From Mesorhizobium sp. WSM4904 (GTDB lineage: Bacteria > Pseudomonadota > Alphaproteobacteria > Rhizobiales > Rhizobiaceae): a DNA stretch of 64,000 nucleotides. The translations under genes and the position numbers were made by a program. The notes under the pieces were generated by a model. The model saw only the letters and a program-made list of their open reading frames with translations, had not been told where the DNA came from and searched no databases. Positions 17,831 through 26,864 of this stretch are shown here, in pieces. Location: assembly GCF_029674545.1 (NCBI RefSeq), contig NZ_CP121354.1, positions 2,861,001-2,925,000 on the forward strand. Direction: 5' to 3'. How positions within the stretch are numbered: the first letter of the stretch is position 1; each line of letters opens with the position of its first letter.

Positions 17831-18085
17831 CTATTCCCTGCGATGATTCCCTTGCAACAGGAAGTCGACGATATTCTCTTCATCGTCTCCAGGTAGTTCG
17901 GCAAACGCGGCTTCGAGTTTCAAGCGATCCCAAATCACGCGGCCGTCAACCTTCTTCGGCCTCGGCATGCGGTGGTCAGCGACCATTTGATCGAATTTGG
18001 TCACGCCCACGCCAACGTACCGGGCGGCTTCTTCACGCGACAGACCCCGAGGAGGATAGGAGAGGGAATCGCTTTTCATGACCAT
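17831..18085 (-). CDS. Small HTH protein, probable recombination directionality factor (excisionase)
   Basis: An 84-residue MerR/AlpA-like helix-turn-helix protein: GLSREEAARYVGVGVTKFDQ forms the HTH at about 14-33, followed by a basic wing (RMPRPKKVDGRVIWDR) and an acidic tail (PGDDEENIVDF). Size, fold and position 12 bases upstream of the integrase fit an excisionase/RDF, as with the Rdf proteins of Mesorhizobium ICEs. ATG 18085 follows AGGTGGG; an alternative ATG is 6 bases downstream, and the longest frame (to 18157) adds unconserved residues. It could instead be a transcription factor for the integrase operon. Confidence 0.75.
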   Translation of the reverse strand: MVMKSDSLSYPPRGLSREEAARYVGVGVTKFDQMVADHRMPRPKKVDGRVIWDRLKLEAAFAELPGDDEENIVDFLLQGNHRRE

Positions 18086-18682
18086 GCCCACCTGCGGTCC
18101 CCGCGACTTTGCGGGTGGATTTATGTGCAGCGATTGGGATCTAGATCGTGACAGCAACCACCGGAAGAGACGTGGGACGGACTGTGCGGTGAATTACTGT
18201 CGAGGCGTATGAACGGGATCGTTTGGCCGTCCGCAATGTAACCTCGAGGAGTCGAGTCGAAGGTCCGCTACCACCATCCCGCCGACGGGAAGAGCAGCAG
18301 CAGGCCTTTCAGCGGCGCTATGGACGTGACGAGCCGCATGGCACCGATCGGTATCACGATGTTGTAGCCGAGGGAGGCGTAAGCCTCTGCCGCACGTTAA
18401 AATAATCTATGCTCGACGGAAAAGCTTTCCGTCGAAATCACCGAGAGCAAGGGTCTAGTCCGCAAGGTGAAATATTGCGCATAGATCCCACTCTCCAGAA
18501 GGTGAAGTCAAACCAGCCGCAGATGACGAACAGCAGCACGGGATAAGATCCAGCCGACCTGCGCGCCAATCTGTCGAGACGTTGGATTGCCTCGTAGTGC
18601 AGGGAAGACCGACCGCGCCACGCACGCCTTCAGGTCAATATTGCTCAAGACACCGATCTGCTGGGTTCATGGTGCAGCCCCT
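18086..18682. other. Gene-poor island segment with a perfect hairpin and faint gene debris
   Basis: About 600 bases without a credible gene. A perfect inverted repeat CGACGGAAA-AGC-TTTCCGTCG is at 18414-18434. On the minus strand around 18250-18380 a short open stretch reads LGYNIVIPIGAMRLVTSIAPL and continues hydrophobic to a stop, which looks like the end of a lost membrane protein; I cannot name it. The segment separates the integration module from the DapA-family gene. Confidence 0.4.
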
Positions 18683-19621
18683 CTACCACCACTCCGGAAA
18701 GCTCGTACGAACCGCCGTTGCCAACGGCACGATCTCAGCATCGGGGACGCAACAGTATGGCCACAAAAGGCGCGGGCCGATCTTGCCCCAGCCGCCGGCC
18801 GCAGCCATTGCCTTGTCCAGCGCGGCGTCGCTGACCTGGCAACGCTCGCGGAGCGGCAATACGTGATCGGCCAAGAATGCCCCTATGCGCGCCTGCATCT
18901 CGATAGCATCCGGTGCGCCGCTCAATATCTGCTGCCACCACGACAATGCACCCTTTGGACTGAGACAGGCGACATTGGAATAGCTGCCGTGGGCGCCTTG
19001 AGCGTAACCAGTCGCCAGCGTATGCCCGGGCACGAATACCGAGAAACCCGGCAGCAGCTTTCGCATCTCATCGAACCAGTTCTCGTCGCCTCCCGGTAGC
19101 TTCGCGCCGATCAATGTCGGCACTGCCTCACGGAGGCGCGCTATAGCCTGCAACGTAAGCCGTCGTTTCGCATGCGGCGGGTTGTAGAGGACAAGGGGGA
19201 GGCTTGGCGCCGTCTCGGCGAGGCCCTTCGCGAAACGCCAAATCTCATCGTCGCTCGGCGGCCACCAGTCGGGCAGGGTGAACTGGATGGCTGAAGGCGA
19301 CAACTCCACAACACGCCGCAGACGCTCGCGCGCCACGCGCGCGTTCGACTGGCTAATGCCAATCTGGAAAAGAACACCGGCACGATCTGCCTCCTCCGCG
19401 ACCAACGCGTTCAGTCTGTCGAACTCGTCTTCGGTCTGAGAGTGGAACTCGCATGCCGTGCCGTTCGAATAGATGCCGTCGACGCCGGAGGCGCACAGGC
19501 TGGCAATGGTTTCGCGCGTCGCGCTCCAGTCGATCTCACCATCCTCGCCGACAGCAAGCAGGACGGCGCCCCAGATGCCTCGCGGCGCGTTGGCGGGCAG
19601 GGCGGCGAGATGGTCAGGCAA
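18683..19621 (-). CDS. Dihydrodipicolinate synthase/N-acetylneuraminate lyase family protein
   Basis: A 312-residue class I aldolase-like TIM barrel (DapA/NAL superfamily). Visible: GIYSNGTACEFHSQTEDEF (substrate-carboxylate loop, about 47-65), LVLYNPP with the catalytic Tyr, and the Schiff-base Lys in GAKLPGGDENW. TTG 19621 is chosen because GGAGGAAG lies just upstream and it overlaps the preceding oxidoreductase stop by 8 bases; the longer frame has no ribosome site. It is the last gene of a minus-strand trio with two Gfo/Idh/MocA enzymes. Such members act on keto-sugar acids or related compounds; the actual substrate is unknown. Do not read it as lysine-pathway dapA. Confidence 0.85.
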   Translation of the reverse strand: MPDHLAALPANAPRGIWGAVLLAVGEDGEIDWSATRETIASLCASGVDGIYSNGTACEFHSQTEDEFDRLNALVAEEADRAGVLFQIGISQSNARVARERLRRVVELSPSAIQFTLPDWWPPSDDEIWRFAKGLAETAPSLPLVLYNPPHAKRRLTLQAIARLREAVPTLIGAKLPGGDENWFDEMRKLLPGFSVFVPGHTLATGYAQGAHGSYSNVACLSPKGALSWWQQILSGAPDAIEMQARIGAFLADHVLPLRERCQVSDAALDKAMAAAGGWGKIGPRLLWPYCCVPDAEIVPLATAVRTSFPEWW

Positions 19622-20600
19622 GTTCTTCCTCCCTGCGGCTTTTGTTCGATCGGTATGCAGCCTCGATAATGGCGATGATCTTGCGGCCATAGTTACCGGT
19701 CACGGTGACCGGCGCATCGTTAAGGATCGCGTCGCGCAAATGTGTCCATTCGCGGATAACGGCATTGTGCATCCAGTTTGGCTCGAATGAGTTCGGCAGA
19801 TCGGTCAATCGGGTGCCGCGACCGAGCGACGTGCCCCGGTCCATGTCGATCCGCAGCGTGCCGTGCTCGCAGACCAAATCCATTGCGAAACTGGCGACGC
19901 CGTCGCGGTAGCCGACGCTTTGGATCTGGCCGATGCCACCGCCTGCGAAGCGGAGGCTGAGCATTGAGGCGTCGTCCGCCTCTTGGTCATGGAATTTGGC
20001 GCCGAGCATGGCGCCGACCGAGACGACGTCGTCGTCCATCAGCCAGACCAGCCGGTCGAGCGCATGAATCCCCGCGGTCATGAGCATGCCGCCGCCGGTT
20101 CCATAGCCGAGATGCCAATCCCGCCGGTTCTGCTCCATCCACAACTTGATCATCCAGCTTGAAGCGATCAGCGGGCGGCCGAGCGACCCCTCGGCGAGCG
20201 CCTCCTTTGCCGCCATGCAAGGGCGTGAGAAATGCATCAGATGGCCGACCATCAACTTGACGCCATTCGCAGCGGCCGCGGCATTGATCGCGTCGCAGGC
20301 GGCGGCGGTCGGAGCCATCGGCTTCTCCAGCAGGATGTGCTTTCCGGCCTGTGCCGCGCCGATCGCCATCTCCGTGTGCAGATGGTGCGGCGTGGCGATG
20401 AGAACGGCATCGACATCCCTGTCTTCGACGAGTGCGCGCCAGTCCCTGTAGCCGCGGCCGCCGTGCTCGGCGGTGAAGGCGCTAAGCGCGGGCTCGTCGT
20501 TGCGGCATGCCGCGACAAGGCGGACGCCATCTACCTTTTCGATCGCATGCGCGTGCGCGGCGCCAAAATGCCCGGCGCCGATAATCCCAACTCCAATCAT
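19614..20600 (-). CDS. Gfo/Idh/MocA family NAD(P)-dependent oxidoreductase
   Basis: A 328-residue oxidoreductase. The Rossmann fold opens with VGIIGAGHFGAAHAHAIEK; the family signature EKPMAPTAAACDAI (Lys of EKP is catalytic) is at about 92-105; GAGIHALD-like segment AGIHALDRLVWL carries the catalytic His. The family oxidises sugars, inositols and related polyols, or reduces their keto forms. It overlaps both neighbours (4 bases with the upstream oxidoreductase), so the three are one operon. A second oxidoreductase of the same family next door suggests two successive redox steps or a double oxidation/reduction. Confidence 0.88.
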   Translation of the reverse strand: MIGVGIIGAGHFGAAHAHAIEKVDGVRLVAACRNDEPALSAFTAEHGGRGYRDWRALVEDRDVDAVLIATPHHLHTEMAIGAAQAGKHILLEKPMAPTAAACDAINAAAAANGVKLMVGHLMHFSRPCMAAKEALAEGSLGRPLIASSWMIKLWMEQNRRDWHLGYGTGGGMLMTAGIHALDRLVWLMDDDVVSVGAMLGAKFHDQEADDASMLSLRFAGGGIGQIQSVGYRDGVASFAMDLVCEHGTLRIDMDRGTSLGRGTRLTDLPNSFEPNWMHNAVIREWTHLRDAILNDAPVTVTGNYGRKIIAIIEAAYRSNKSRREEELA

Positions 20601-21571
20601 TCTCGTGTCTTCCGGTAAGCGGTATCGATGAGCGACATTGCCGCGACGTAGTCATTGAGAGAGATCGTCGCCGGCTCGTTTCGCGCCAGCCGGCCGAAAG
20701 TGTCGCGCATGCAAAGGCGGTAGCGCGTCGCCGGCGGTTCCGGCGTGAGCTCTGTGCCTGCTCCATCATCCAGGCTGGCCGAGATAGCTTTGTCGCCGTG
20801 ATCGATCAAAGTCGCGTTGGCGCTGACGATGCGCCATTCGAAATCACCGCCGGGGCGCATGGATGCAAAGGTATAGCCCGCCTCGACGGTGAACATCGCA
20901 CCGGTCTCGTCCTCGAGCACCAGCAGGGCATAGTCTTCGACAGGTGAATTGTGGATGCGGTTGCCCACGTATGCCGTTCTCAGCCTGAGGCGGCCGGCAG
21001 CGAGGTCGAGCGCGGCGTCGATGCCGTGGATGCCCAGATTGCGCAACGCGCCGCCACCGCCGATTTCTGGGTCGGCCATCCAGGCTACCCCATCTTGCGC
21101 ATAGCGTTCGGGCGGGCCGTTGACGATCCTGAAGTGGCCATGCGCAACGGTCCCGGCGCGGCCTTGCTGCTGCAGCTTGCGGAACGCGGTGACCGCTGGC
21201 CCGAAGCGGTTGGGGAACGGCACGCTCACGAAGGCACTTCGACGCCGGCTCAGCTCGAGCAGTTCCGACAAAATCTCGGTGTTGCTTGCCGCCGGCTTCT
21301 CAAGGATCAACGGAATGCCTGCATCAATAATCCGGCGCGCCCGCTCCGGCACACTGCGGGGATGTCCCATCAGAAGAATGACGTCGGCTCCGGCCGCGAG
21401 CACATCGTCGAAGCGATCGATTGAGCAGTAAAGCGAATTCGACCGCGCAAACATCTCTGCGTGTTGTTGATTCTCGTCCCAAACACCGATGATTTCGCCG
21501 CCGGCGGCGCGGGCAGCGTCCAGGTGCATTCCGGCGTGCCAGTGGCTCGAACCGGCAAGAATGATCTTCAT
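20597..21571 (-). CDS. Gfo/Idh/MocA family NAD(P)-dependent oxidoreductase
   Basis: A 324-residue member of the same superfamily but diverged from its neighbour. The Rossmann start is MKIILAGSSHWHAGMHLDAA, with Gly-Ser-Ser in place of the classical GxGxxG; EKPAASNTEILSEL holds the catalytic Lys, and GALRNLGIHGIDAALDL the His. ATG 21571 chosen over 21583, which is adjacent to the only AAGGA. First gene of the minus-strand operon, divergent from the FadR-type regulator; the shared gap carries a strong palindromic operator. Confidence 0.85.
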   Translation of the reverse strand: MKIILAGSSHWHAGMHLDAARAAGGEIIGVWDENQQHAEMFARSNSLYCSIDRFDDVLAAGADVILLMGHPRSVPERARRIIDAGIPLILEKPAASNTEILSELLELSRRRSAFVSVPFPNRFGPAVTAFRKLQQQGRAGTVAHGHFRIVNGPPERYAQDGVAWMADPEIGGGGALRNLGIHGIDAALDLAAGRLRLRTAYVGNRIHNSPVEDYALLVLEDETGAMFTVEAGYTFASMRPGGDFEWRIVSANATLIDHGDKAISASLDDGAGTELTPEPPATRYRLCMRDTFGRLARNEPATISLNDYVAAMSLIDTAYRKTRE

Positions 21572-21593
21572 GTGCAGGCGCATTCCTTTACTG

Positions 21594-21613
21594 CTTGCAG
21601 GATATCCTACAAG
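21594..21613. promoter_or_regulatory. FadR-type operator palindrome
   Basis: CTTGCAGGATATCCTACAAG is a 20-bp palindrome with a single mismatched pair, centred between the divergent oxidoreductase and GntR/FadR regulator genes. It is 23 bases upstream of the oxidoreductase start and about 50 upstream of the regulator, so one bound dimer could control both directions. Confidence 0.7.
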
Positions 21614-21662
21614 TCGCTATCAGTACAAGCCGACGACCCTTATTTCGTGGAAGCATGCGGAA

Positions 21663-22400
21663 ATGGCCAAGGAGGAAGAAGCAAACGTGCAGGCGATGAA
21701 GTCGCTTGAGCCACTCAATCGCCAACCCTTGCTGCATGTCACGGTGCAGGAGAGCCTCAGGAACTACATAGAGGCGAACAAGCTCAAGGCCGGGGACGCG
21801 CTGCCCCCGGAAACATTCCTTGCCCAGCAGCTCGGTGTCGGACGCAACTCCGTTCGTGAGGCCATCAAGGCGCTGGAGTCGATCGGCATCTTGGAGACGC
21901 GCCGAGGCATCGGCGTCTTCGTCAAGGAGTTCTCTTTCAAGCCGCTGCTCGACAATCTCGCTTATGGCTTGCAGGACTCGTTGCGCGACGTCGAGGAGCT
22001 CCGCGAAATGCGCCGCGTGCTTGAGACGGGGCTCATCGGCAAGACGATCGAGATGATCAGCGCCGAGGACATCGAGGCTCTGCGCGGCTTGACCGAGGAA
22101 ATGCGCCGGCGCGCCGAGCGAAACGAAAGCTTCGCCGCCGAGGACCAGCAGTTCCACCAGCTGCTGTTCCGTTGCCAGAACAACCGAATGCTGAGCGCGC
22201 TGATCGACATCTTCTGGATCGCGTTCAACAAGGCATCGAACTTCGCGAACCTGGACAATCCGACGCCCCTCGCCACCTGGCGGGACCATCACGAGATCGT
22301 TGAGGCCGTGGCGGCCAAGGATACCGAGCGCGCGCGCCAGCGCCTCGACGATCACTATCGAGGAATCCAGCAAGTCATAGCCAAAAATCGAAACACGTGA
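21663..22400 (+). CDS. GntR family regulator, FadR subfamily (FCD domain)
   Basis: A 245-residue regulator. The winged HTH is at about 25-85: TVQESLRNYIEANKLKAGDALPPE, then LGVGRNSVREAIKALESIGI and the wing RRGIGVFV. The C-terminal FCD ligand domain has metal-type residues in EDQQFHQLLFRC and RDHHEIVEAV. Start is uncertain: ATG 21663 is used; GTG 21687 has AGGAGGA nearby. It lies between two units it probably governs, the minus-strand oxidoreductase/DapA trio and the plus-strand ABC transporter operon whose first gene starts 20 bases after its stop. Ligand likely a sugar acid or keto acid intermediate. Confidence 0.88.
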   Translation: MAKEEEANVQAMKSLEPLNRQPLLHVTVQESLRNYIEANKLKAGDALPPETFLAQQLGVGRNSVREAIKALESIGILETRRGIGVFVKEFSFKPLLDNLAYGLQDSLRDVEELREMRRVLETGLIGKTIEMISAEDIEALRGLTEEMRRRAERNESFAAEDQQFHQLLFRCQNNRMLSALIDIFWIAFNKASNFANLDNPTPLATWRDHHEIVEAVAAKDTERARQRLDDHYRGIQQVIAKNRNT

Positions 22401-22420
22401 AAATGCCAAGGGAGGAAATC

Positions 22421-24007
22421 ATGGGCATAAGGAACACTGCGTGTCGTCTGGCCCTTGCCGGCCTGCTGATCGCCGGAACCGCTTTCGCTGCGGTCGACGA
22501 GGCACAGGCTGGCAAGACCATCACCGGCGGCTTCGATGTCGGCCCAGGCGGCTTGCCCAAGAACTTCAACCCGCTCGTGTCGACCGCCGGCTTTACCTGG
22601 CTCAGCACCTATTTCGAGCCGCTGGTCGTCTGGAACGCCGAGCTGACCGAGCTGAAAGGCAGTCTTGCCAAGGACTGGAAGGTCAGCGACGACCAGCTGA
22701 CCTATACATTCAACCTTGCCAAGGAGACCTGGCACGACGGCAAGCCCTTCACCTCCAAGGACGTGAAGTTCACATTGGATCTTGCGAGGAACAAGGCATC
22801 GGGCAGCCTGTTTGCCGCCCGCTTGGGCGACATCCAATCGGTCGAGACGCCGGATGACCGCACGGTGGTGATCAAGCTGTCGAAGCCCAATGGCTCCTTC
22901 CTCGCCGTCATCACCCAGGTGCTGATCCTGCCTGAGCACGCACTTGCCGGCATCGCGCCAGAACAGCTGGCCAACAGCAAATGGTGGTCGACGACGCCGG
23001 TCGGAACGGGTCCGTTCAAATTCAAGCAATACGTGACGGACCAGTATGTCGAGCTCTCCGCGGATGACGACTACCGCGGCGGCAAGCCCAAGGTCGACAC
23101 GCTCATCAACCGCTATTTCGAGAACCCGGCGGCGGCCGTCGCCGCGCTTCGTGCCGGCGAAATCCAGTTCACCTATGTCGAGCCGGACGACGCCGCCACA
23201 TTCAAGAACGACAGCAACTACACGCTGATCGAAGGTGGCTCCTACGTGGTCAACTACATCGGCCTCAACCAGAAGGTGGACCTTTTCAAGGACCTGAAGG
23301 TGCGCCAGGCAATCATGTATGCGATCGATCGCAATGCGATCGTCAAGAGCCTCTATGGCGGTGCCGCTAAGGTCGCAAACTGCGGCTACGTCGCGCCGCA
23401 TCTGGTGCCTGAAGGGCTGGAGCCCTACGCCTACGATCCGCAAAAGGCCAAGGCACTGCTCTCCGAGGCCGGCTGGGACAAGATCAACGGCGACAAGCCG
23501 ATCACCCTGCTGACCTATTACGGCTCGCCGCAGGCCGCCAACGTCATGGCTGCCATCCAGTCGATGCTCGCCCAGGTCGGCGTCAACATCGTGCCGCGTG
23601 TCGTCGATACGCCCACCTATAACGGCATCGTCTACAAGCAAGGCACGCCGGACTGGAACGCGTTTCCGATGATCTATGCCGGCCTGCAGAACGGTCCGAA
23701 TCCGGCGGGGCTCAATCCTGGCCTCAACAAGTCGCAGCTCCCCCCGGCGGGCTTCAACACCATGCGCATCGAGTTCGACGACCTGAGCGAAGCGTTTGAT
23801 GCCGCTCTCGGGCAGACCGATCCCGCAAAGGTCAACGCTTCCTGGCAGGATGTCTGCAAGGCGATGAACAAGGACCTGCCCTGGGCGACCTTGTGGGTAG
23901 CAAATCGCTACGGCGTCGCTTCCAAGAAGTTGAAGGATTTCGTGTGGACGCCGGCTCCGGCGGGCGGCCCCTATGCCGCCCATCCCGAACTCTGGGACAT
24001 CCAGTGA
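22421..24007 (+). CDS. ABC transporter periplasmic binding protein, peptide/opine (SBP_bac_5) type
   Basis: A 528-residue extracellular solute-binding protein family 5 member. Sec signal IRNTACRLALAGLLIAGTAF ends near residue 30; no lipobox is seen. Family motifs: FEPLVVWN, WKVSDDQLTYTFNLAKETWHDGKPFTSKDVKF, TGPFKF and KVRQAIMYAIDRNAIV. This type binds peptides but also opines, sugars and other compounds. GGGAGG precedes ATG 22421. First structural gene after the FadR regulator; it feeds the two permeases and two ATPases that follow. Its presence with DapA-type and MocA-type enzymes argues for a non-peptide ligand. Confidence 0.9.
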   Translation: MGIRNTACRLALAGLLIAGTAFAAVDEAQAGKTITGGFDVGPGGLPKNFNPLVSTAGFTWLSTYFEPLVVWNAELTELKGSLAKDWKVSDDQLTYTFNLAKETWHDGKPFTSKDVKFTLDLARNKASGSLFAARLGDIQSVETPDDRTVVIKLSKPNGSFLAVITQVLILPEHALAGIAPEQLANSKWWSTTPVGTGPFKFKQYVTDQYVELSADDDYRGGKPKVDTLINRYFENPAAAVAALRAGEIQFTYVEPDDAATFKNDSNYTLIEGGSYVVNYIGLNQKVDLFKDLKVRQAIMYAIDRNAIVKSLYGGAAKVANCGYVAPHLVPEGLEPYAYDPQKAKALLSEAGWDKINGDKPITLLTYYGSPQAANVMAAIQSMLAQVGVNIVPRVVDTPTYNGIVYKQGTPDWNAFPMIYAGLQNGPNPAGLNPGLNKSQLPPAGFNTMRIEFDDLSEAFDAALGQTDPAKVNASWQDVCKAMNKDLPWATLWVANRYGVASKKLKDFVWTPAPAGGPYAAHPELWDIQ

Positions 24008-24078
24008 AATAGATAACTTCGCCATCCATGCCGGCATCACCATGGTGCCGGCCTGGTCAGCCGCCAGACGTGAAAGCC

Positions 24079-25038
24079 ATGCTGAGCTTCATCGCCCGCC
24101 GCAGCGCCGCAGGATTGTTGATGGTGCTCGCATTGAGCGTCCTGATCTTCCTCCTGCTGCGGCTAGCGCCCGGCGATCCGATCGACGCCTATATCAATCC
24201 GTCGGTGCCACTGTCGCCGCAAGACCTGGAGGCACTGCGGCTGCGCCTCGGCCTCGATCAGCCGCTGCCGATCCAGTATCTCGGCTGGCTTCGCGCCGCC
24301 CTGTCGGGAGATTTCGGCTATTCGATCCAGCGGAGCGGCGACGCGGTGCTTCCGCTGGTGCTGGAACGCGTCGGCCCGACTGCGCTTCTCATGGGGACCG
24401 GCCTCGCGATAGCGATCGTCGCTGGAATCGCCGGCGGCATCGTCAGCGCTGTTCGACGCAACGCATGGCCCGACATTTCCCTTTCGGTGCTGTCGTTTGT
24501 CGGCATTTCCAGTCCGGCCTTCCTGACCGCGTTACTGGGCCTATATTTCTTCTCGGTTCTGCTGCGCTGGGCTCCATCCGGCGGTATGCAGACGCCCGGA
24601 ACGCCATTCTCGGTGTTTGACGTGCTTACACATCTCATCCTTCCCGCCTGCCTGCTGTCGATCGGCCATGCGGCCATGATCATGCGGTATATGCGTTCCT
24701 CGCTGCTCGAGGTTCTCGGCCAGGACTATGTGCGCACGGCGCGGGCCAAGGGCGTGCGCGAGTTCTGGGTGATCATGAAACATGCGACGCGCAACGCGCT
24801 GCTTCCCGTAATCACCTTGATCGGCTCGACCATCGGTATCGCGGTGGGTGGAGCGATCTTTCTCGAGAGCGTCTTCAACTGGCCGGGCATGGGGCTTTTG
24901 CTAGTGAACGCCGTCGGCACCCGCGACTATCCGGTCATCATGGGCGCGACGCTGGTAGTCGGCGCCTGCGTCATCCTTGTCAATCTTCTCACCGACATCG
25001 CCTATGCGTTTGTCGATCCGCGCATTCGGGTTTCGTGA
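24079..25038 (+). CDS. ABC transporter permease, DppB type
   Basis: A 319-residue inner-membrane permease. The start [20 protein letters not shown] is the first helix; the conserved DppB N-terminal part [11 protein letters not shown] follows. The EAA-like coupling loop is [24 protein letters not shown] at about 225-248. The C-terminus ends [16 protein letters not shown], typical of DppB. Start ATG 24079 preferred; GTG 24070 is possible; longer starts fall before the first helix. Its stop overlaps the next permease start. Confidence 0.9.
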   Translation: MLSFIARRSAAGLLMVLALSVLIFLLLRLAPGDPIDAYINPSVPLSPQDLEALRLRLGLDQPLPIQYLGWLRAALSGDFGYSIQRSGDAVLPLVLERVGPTALLMGTGLAIAIVAGIAGGIVSAVRRNAWPDISLSVLSFVGISSPAFLTALLGLYFFSVLLRWAPSGGMQTPGTPFSVFDVLTHLILPACLLSIGHAAMIMRYMRSSLLEVLGQDYVRTARAKGVREFWVIMKHATRNALLPVITLIGSTIGIAVGGAIFLESVFNWPGMGLLLVNAVGTRDYPVIMGATLVVGACVILVNLLTDIAYAFVDPRIRVS

Positions 25039-25928
25039 TGGCCCTAACGATAAGCATGGGACAGGGAGTGCCACGGACAAAGGGTCCGCTGCGCCGGGCA
25101 TTTGGCCGCTTCATCGCAAACCGCGCCGCACGCGCCGGTCTCATCATCCTGATCCCGATCCTGCTTGCCGTCTCGACCTATCACCTGTGGTGGCCGGTCG
25201 GACCGAATGCAATCGATCTCAGGGCAATGAACAAAGGCCCGTCGGTGGCGCATTGGCTGGGCAGCGACGGCGTCGGCCGTGATGTCATGGCGCGTGTCCT
25301 TGAGGGCGGTCGCATCTCCCTGATCGTTGCCGTGGGCTCGGTCGCAATCTCGACAGTCATCGGCTTTCTGGTCGGTGCGATCGCCAGTTTCGGCGGCCGC
25401 GTGGTCGACAGCACCGTCATGCGCCTCGTCGATCTCGCAATGACCTTGCCGCCGGTGATCTTTCTTCTGGTGCTCGCCTCGATTGCCGGGACGGGGATCA
25501 TGCCAACCATTCTCGTCATCTCGCTGCTGTCCTGGCCGGTGCTCTCGCGCATGGTCCGCGCACGCCTCATGGAACTGCGCGAACGCGATTTCGTCGTTGC
25601 GGCGCGCGGGATGGGTGCGCGGATGCCGCACCTCCTGTTACGCCATGGCTTGCCGAACTCAATCGACATACTGGTCGTCTACGCCACCTTGCAGATCGCC
25701 AATGCGATCCTGCTGGAGGCTGGCCTCTCCTTCCTTGGGCTCGGCATACCGCCGCCCGAGGCCAGCTGGGGCAACATGCTCAACCTTGCCCGTTCGACCA
25801 TCGTGCTGGAGCAGTATCCCTGGCAATGGATGTTTCCTGGCGCGGCCCTCGTACTCACCGTTCTGGCCATCAACTTCATCGGTGACGGCCTGCGCGACGC
25901 CTTCGACCCCAGATCCGATCTCAACTGA
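25038..25928 (+). CDS. ABC transporter permease, DppC type
   Basis: A 296-residue permease with N-terminal segment [20 protein letters not shown], then the DppC signature [24 protein letters not shown] and coupling loop [27 protein letters not shown]. The C-terminus [14 protein letters not shown] is diagnostic of the family. It starts at ATG 25038, overlapping the upstream stop by one base, so translation is coupled. Partners are the preceding DppB-type permease and the ATPases at 26865 and 27875. Confidence 0.92.
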   Translation: MALTISMGQGVPRTKGPLRRAFGRFIANRAARAGLIILIPILLAVSTYHLWWPVGPNAIDLRAMNKGPSVAHWLGSDGVGRDVMARVLEGGRISLIVAVGSVAISTVIGFLVGAIASFGGRVVDSTVMRLVDLAMTLPPVIFLLVLASIAGTGIMPTILVISLLSWPVLSRMVRARLMELRERDFVVAARGMGARMPHLLLRHGLPNSIDILVVYATLQIANAILLEAGLSFLGLGIPPPEASWGNMLNLARSTIVLEQYPWQWMFPGAALVLTVLAINFIGDGLRDAFDPRSDLN

Positions 25929-25942
25929 CCAAAAGGTTCAAA

Positions 25943-26860
25943 ATGCCTCTCTTCACCGGCGTCGTGCCACCCGTCGTCACCCCGCTCAATCCCGATTTCA
26001 GCGTCGACTTCCCGTCCTTCACGCGGGTTCTCGAAAATCTCCTGAATGGTGGCGTGCACGGTCTGTTCGTGCTCGGCTCGACCAGTGAAGTCGTGTTCCA
26101 CGATGAAACCGCCCGCCAGGCGATCGTCGACCATGCGGTCAAGGTCAACAACGGGCGAGTGCCTCTCTTCGTCGGTGTCATCGACCCGACAACCGACCGC
26201 GTCATCAATCATTCCCGGATTGCCAAGGCGGCCGGTGCCGATGCCATCGTCGTCACCGCGCCGTTTTATGCACGGACCAGCCAGCCCGAAATCATCGACC
26301 ACTTCCGCTACATCAGGGATGCGGTCGATATCCCGATCATCGCCTATGACATTCCGGTCTGCGTCCACGTAAAACTGGAGCGCAAGACGACCGTGACCAT
26401 GGCCAGGGAAGGGATCGTGGCCGGACTGAAGGACTCCAGCGGCGACGACGGCAATCTTCGCTACGTGCTGCAGGATATGGCCAGCGACCGCGGCTTCTTC
26501 GGCATGACCGGGTCGGAGATCATGGTCGACACCGCGCTGTCGATGGGCGCTCATGGTGTCGTTCCGGGGCTCGCCAATGTCGACCCGCGTGGCTACGTCA
26601 AGCTCTGGAATCTCTTACAGGCGGGTGACCACAAGGCTGCTCGGGCCGAACAGGAGCGCCTCTTGAAGCTGTTCGAGATCGTGACGATCTCGCTTGGCCG
26701 TACAAGCGCCGGCTCGGCCGGCGTCGGCGCCTTCAAGTCGGCGATGCGCAGCCTGGGGATTATCGCCTCGCACACGATGGCGCGCCCGCAGCGCACGTTG
26801 AACGACGAGGAGGCGGCGAAGATCGACACCATCCTGCGCGACGTTGGATTGTTTGGCTGA
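25943..26860 (+). CDS. Dihydrodipicolinate synthase family aldolase/lyase (second copy)
   Basis: A 305-residue DapA/NAL superfamily protein inside the ABC operon. [15 protein letters not shown] is the classical start; [22 protein letters not shown] is the carboxylate loop (usually GTTGE, here GSTSE). The catalytic Tyr lies in [10 protein letters not shown] and the Schiff-base Lys in [13 protein letters not shown]. It is different from the copy at 18683, so the pathway has two such enzymes. Placement between permease and ATPase genes ties it to the imported compound. The reaction is not predictable beyond a Schiff-base aldolase, lyase or dehydratase on a 2-oxo acid. Confidence 0.9.
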   Translation: MPLFTGVVPPVVTPLNPDFSVDFPSFTRVLENLLNGGVHGLFVLGSTSEVVFHDETARQAIVDHAVKVNNGRVPLFVGVIDPTTDRVINHSRIAKAAGADAIVVTAPFYARTSQPEIIDHFRYIRDAVDIPIIAYDIPVCVHVKLERKTTVTMAREGIVAGLKDSSGDDGNLRYVLQDMASDRGFFGMTGSEIMVDTALSMGAHGVVPGLANVDPRGYVKLWNLLQAGDHKAARAEQERLLKLFEIVTISLGRTSAGSAGVGAFKSAMRSLGIIASHTMARPQRTLNDEEAAKIDTILRDVGLFG

Positions 26861-26864
26861 AGCC

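Noticed and set aside
22355..24043. 562-residue minus-strand open frame
   Set aside because: Complete shadow of the solute-binding protein gene, without ribosome site or domain.
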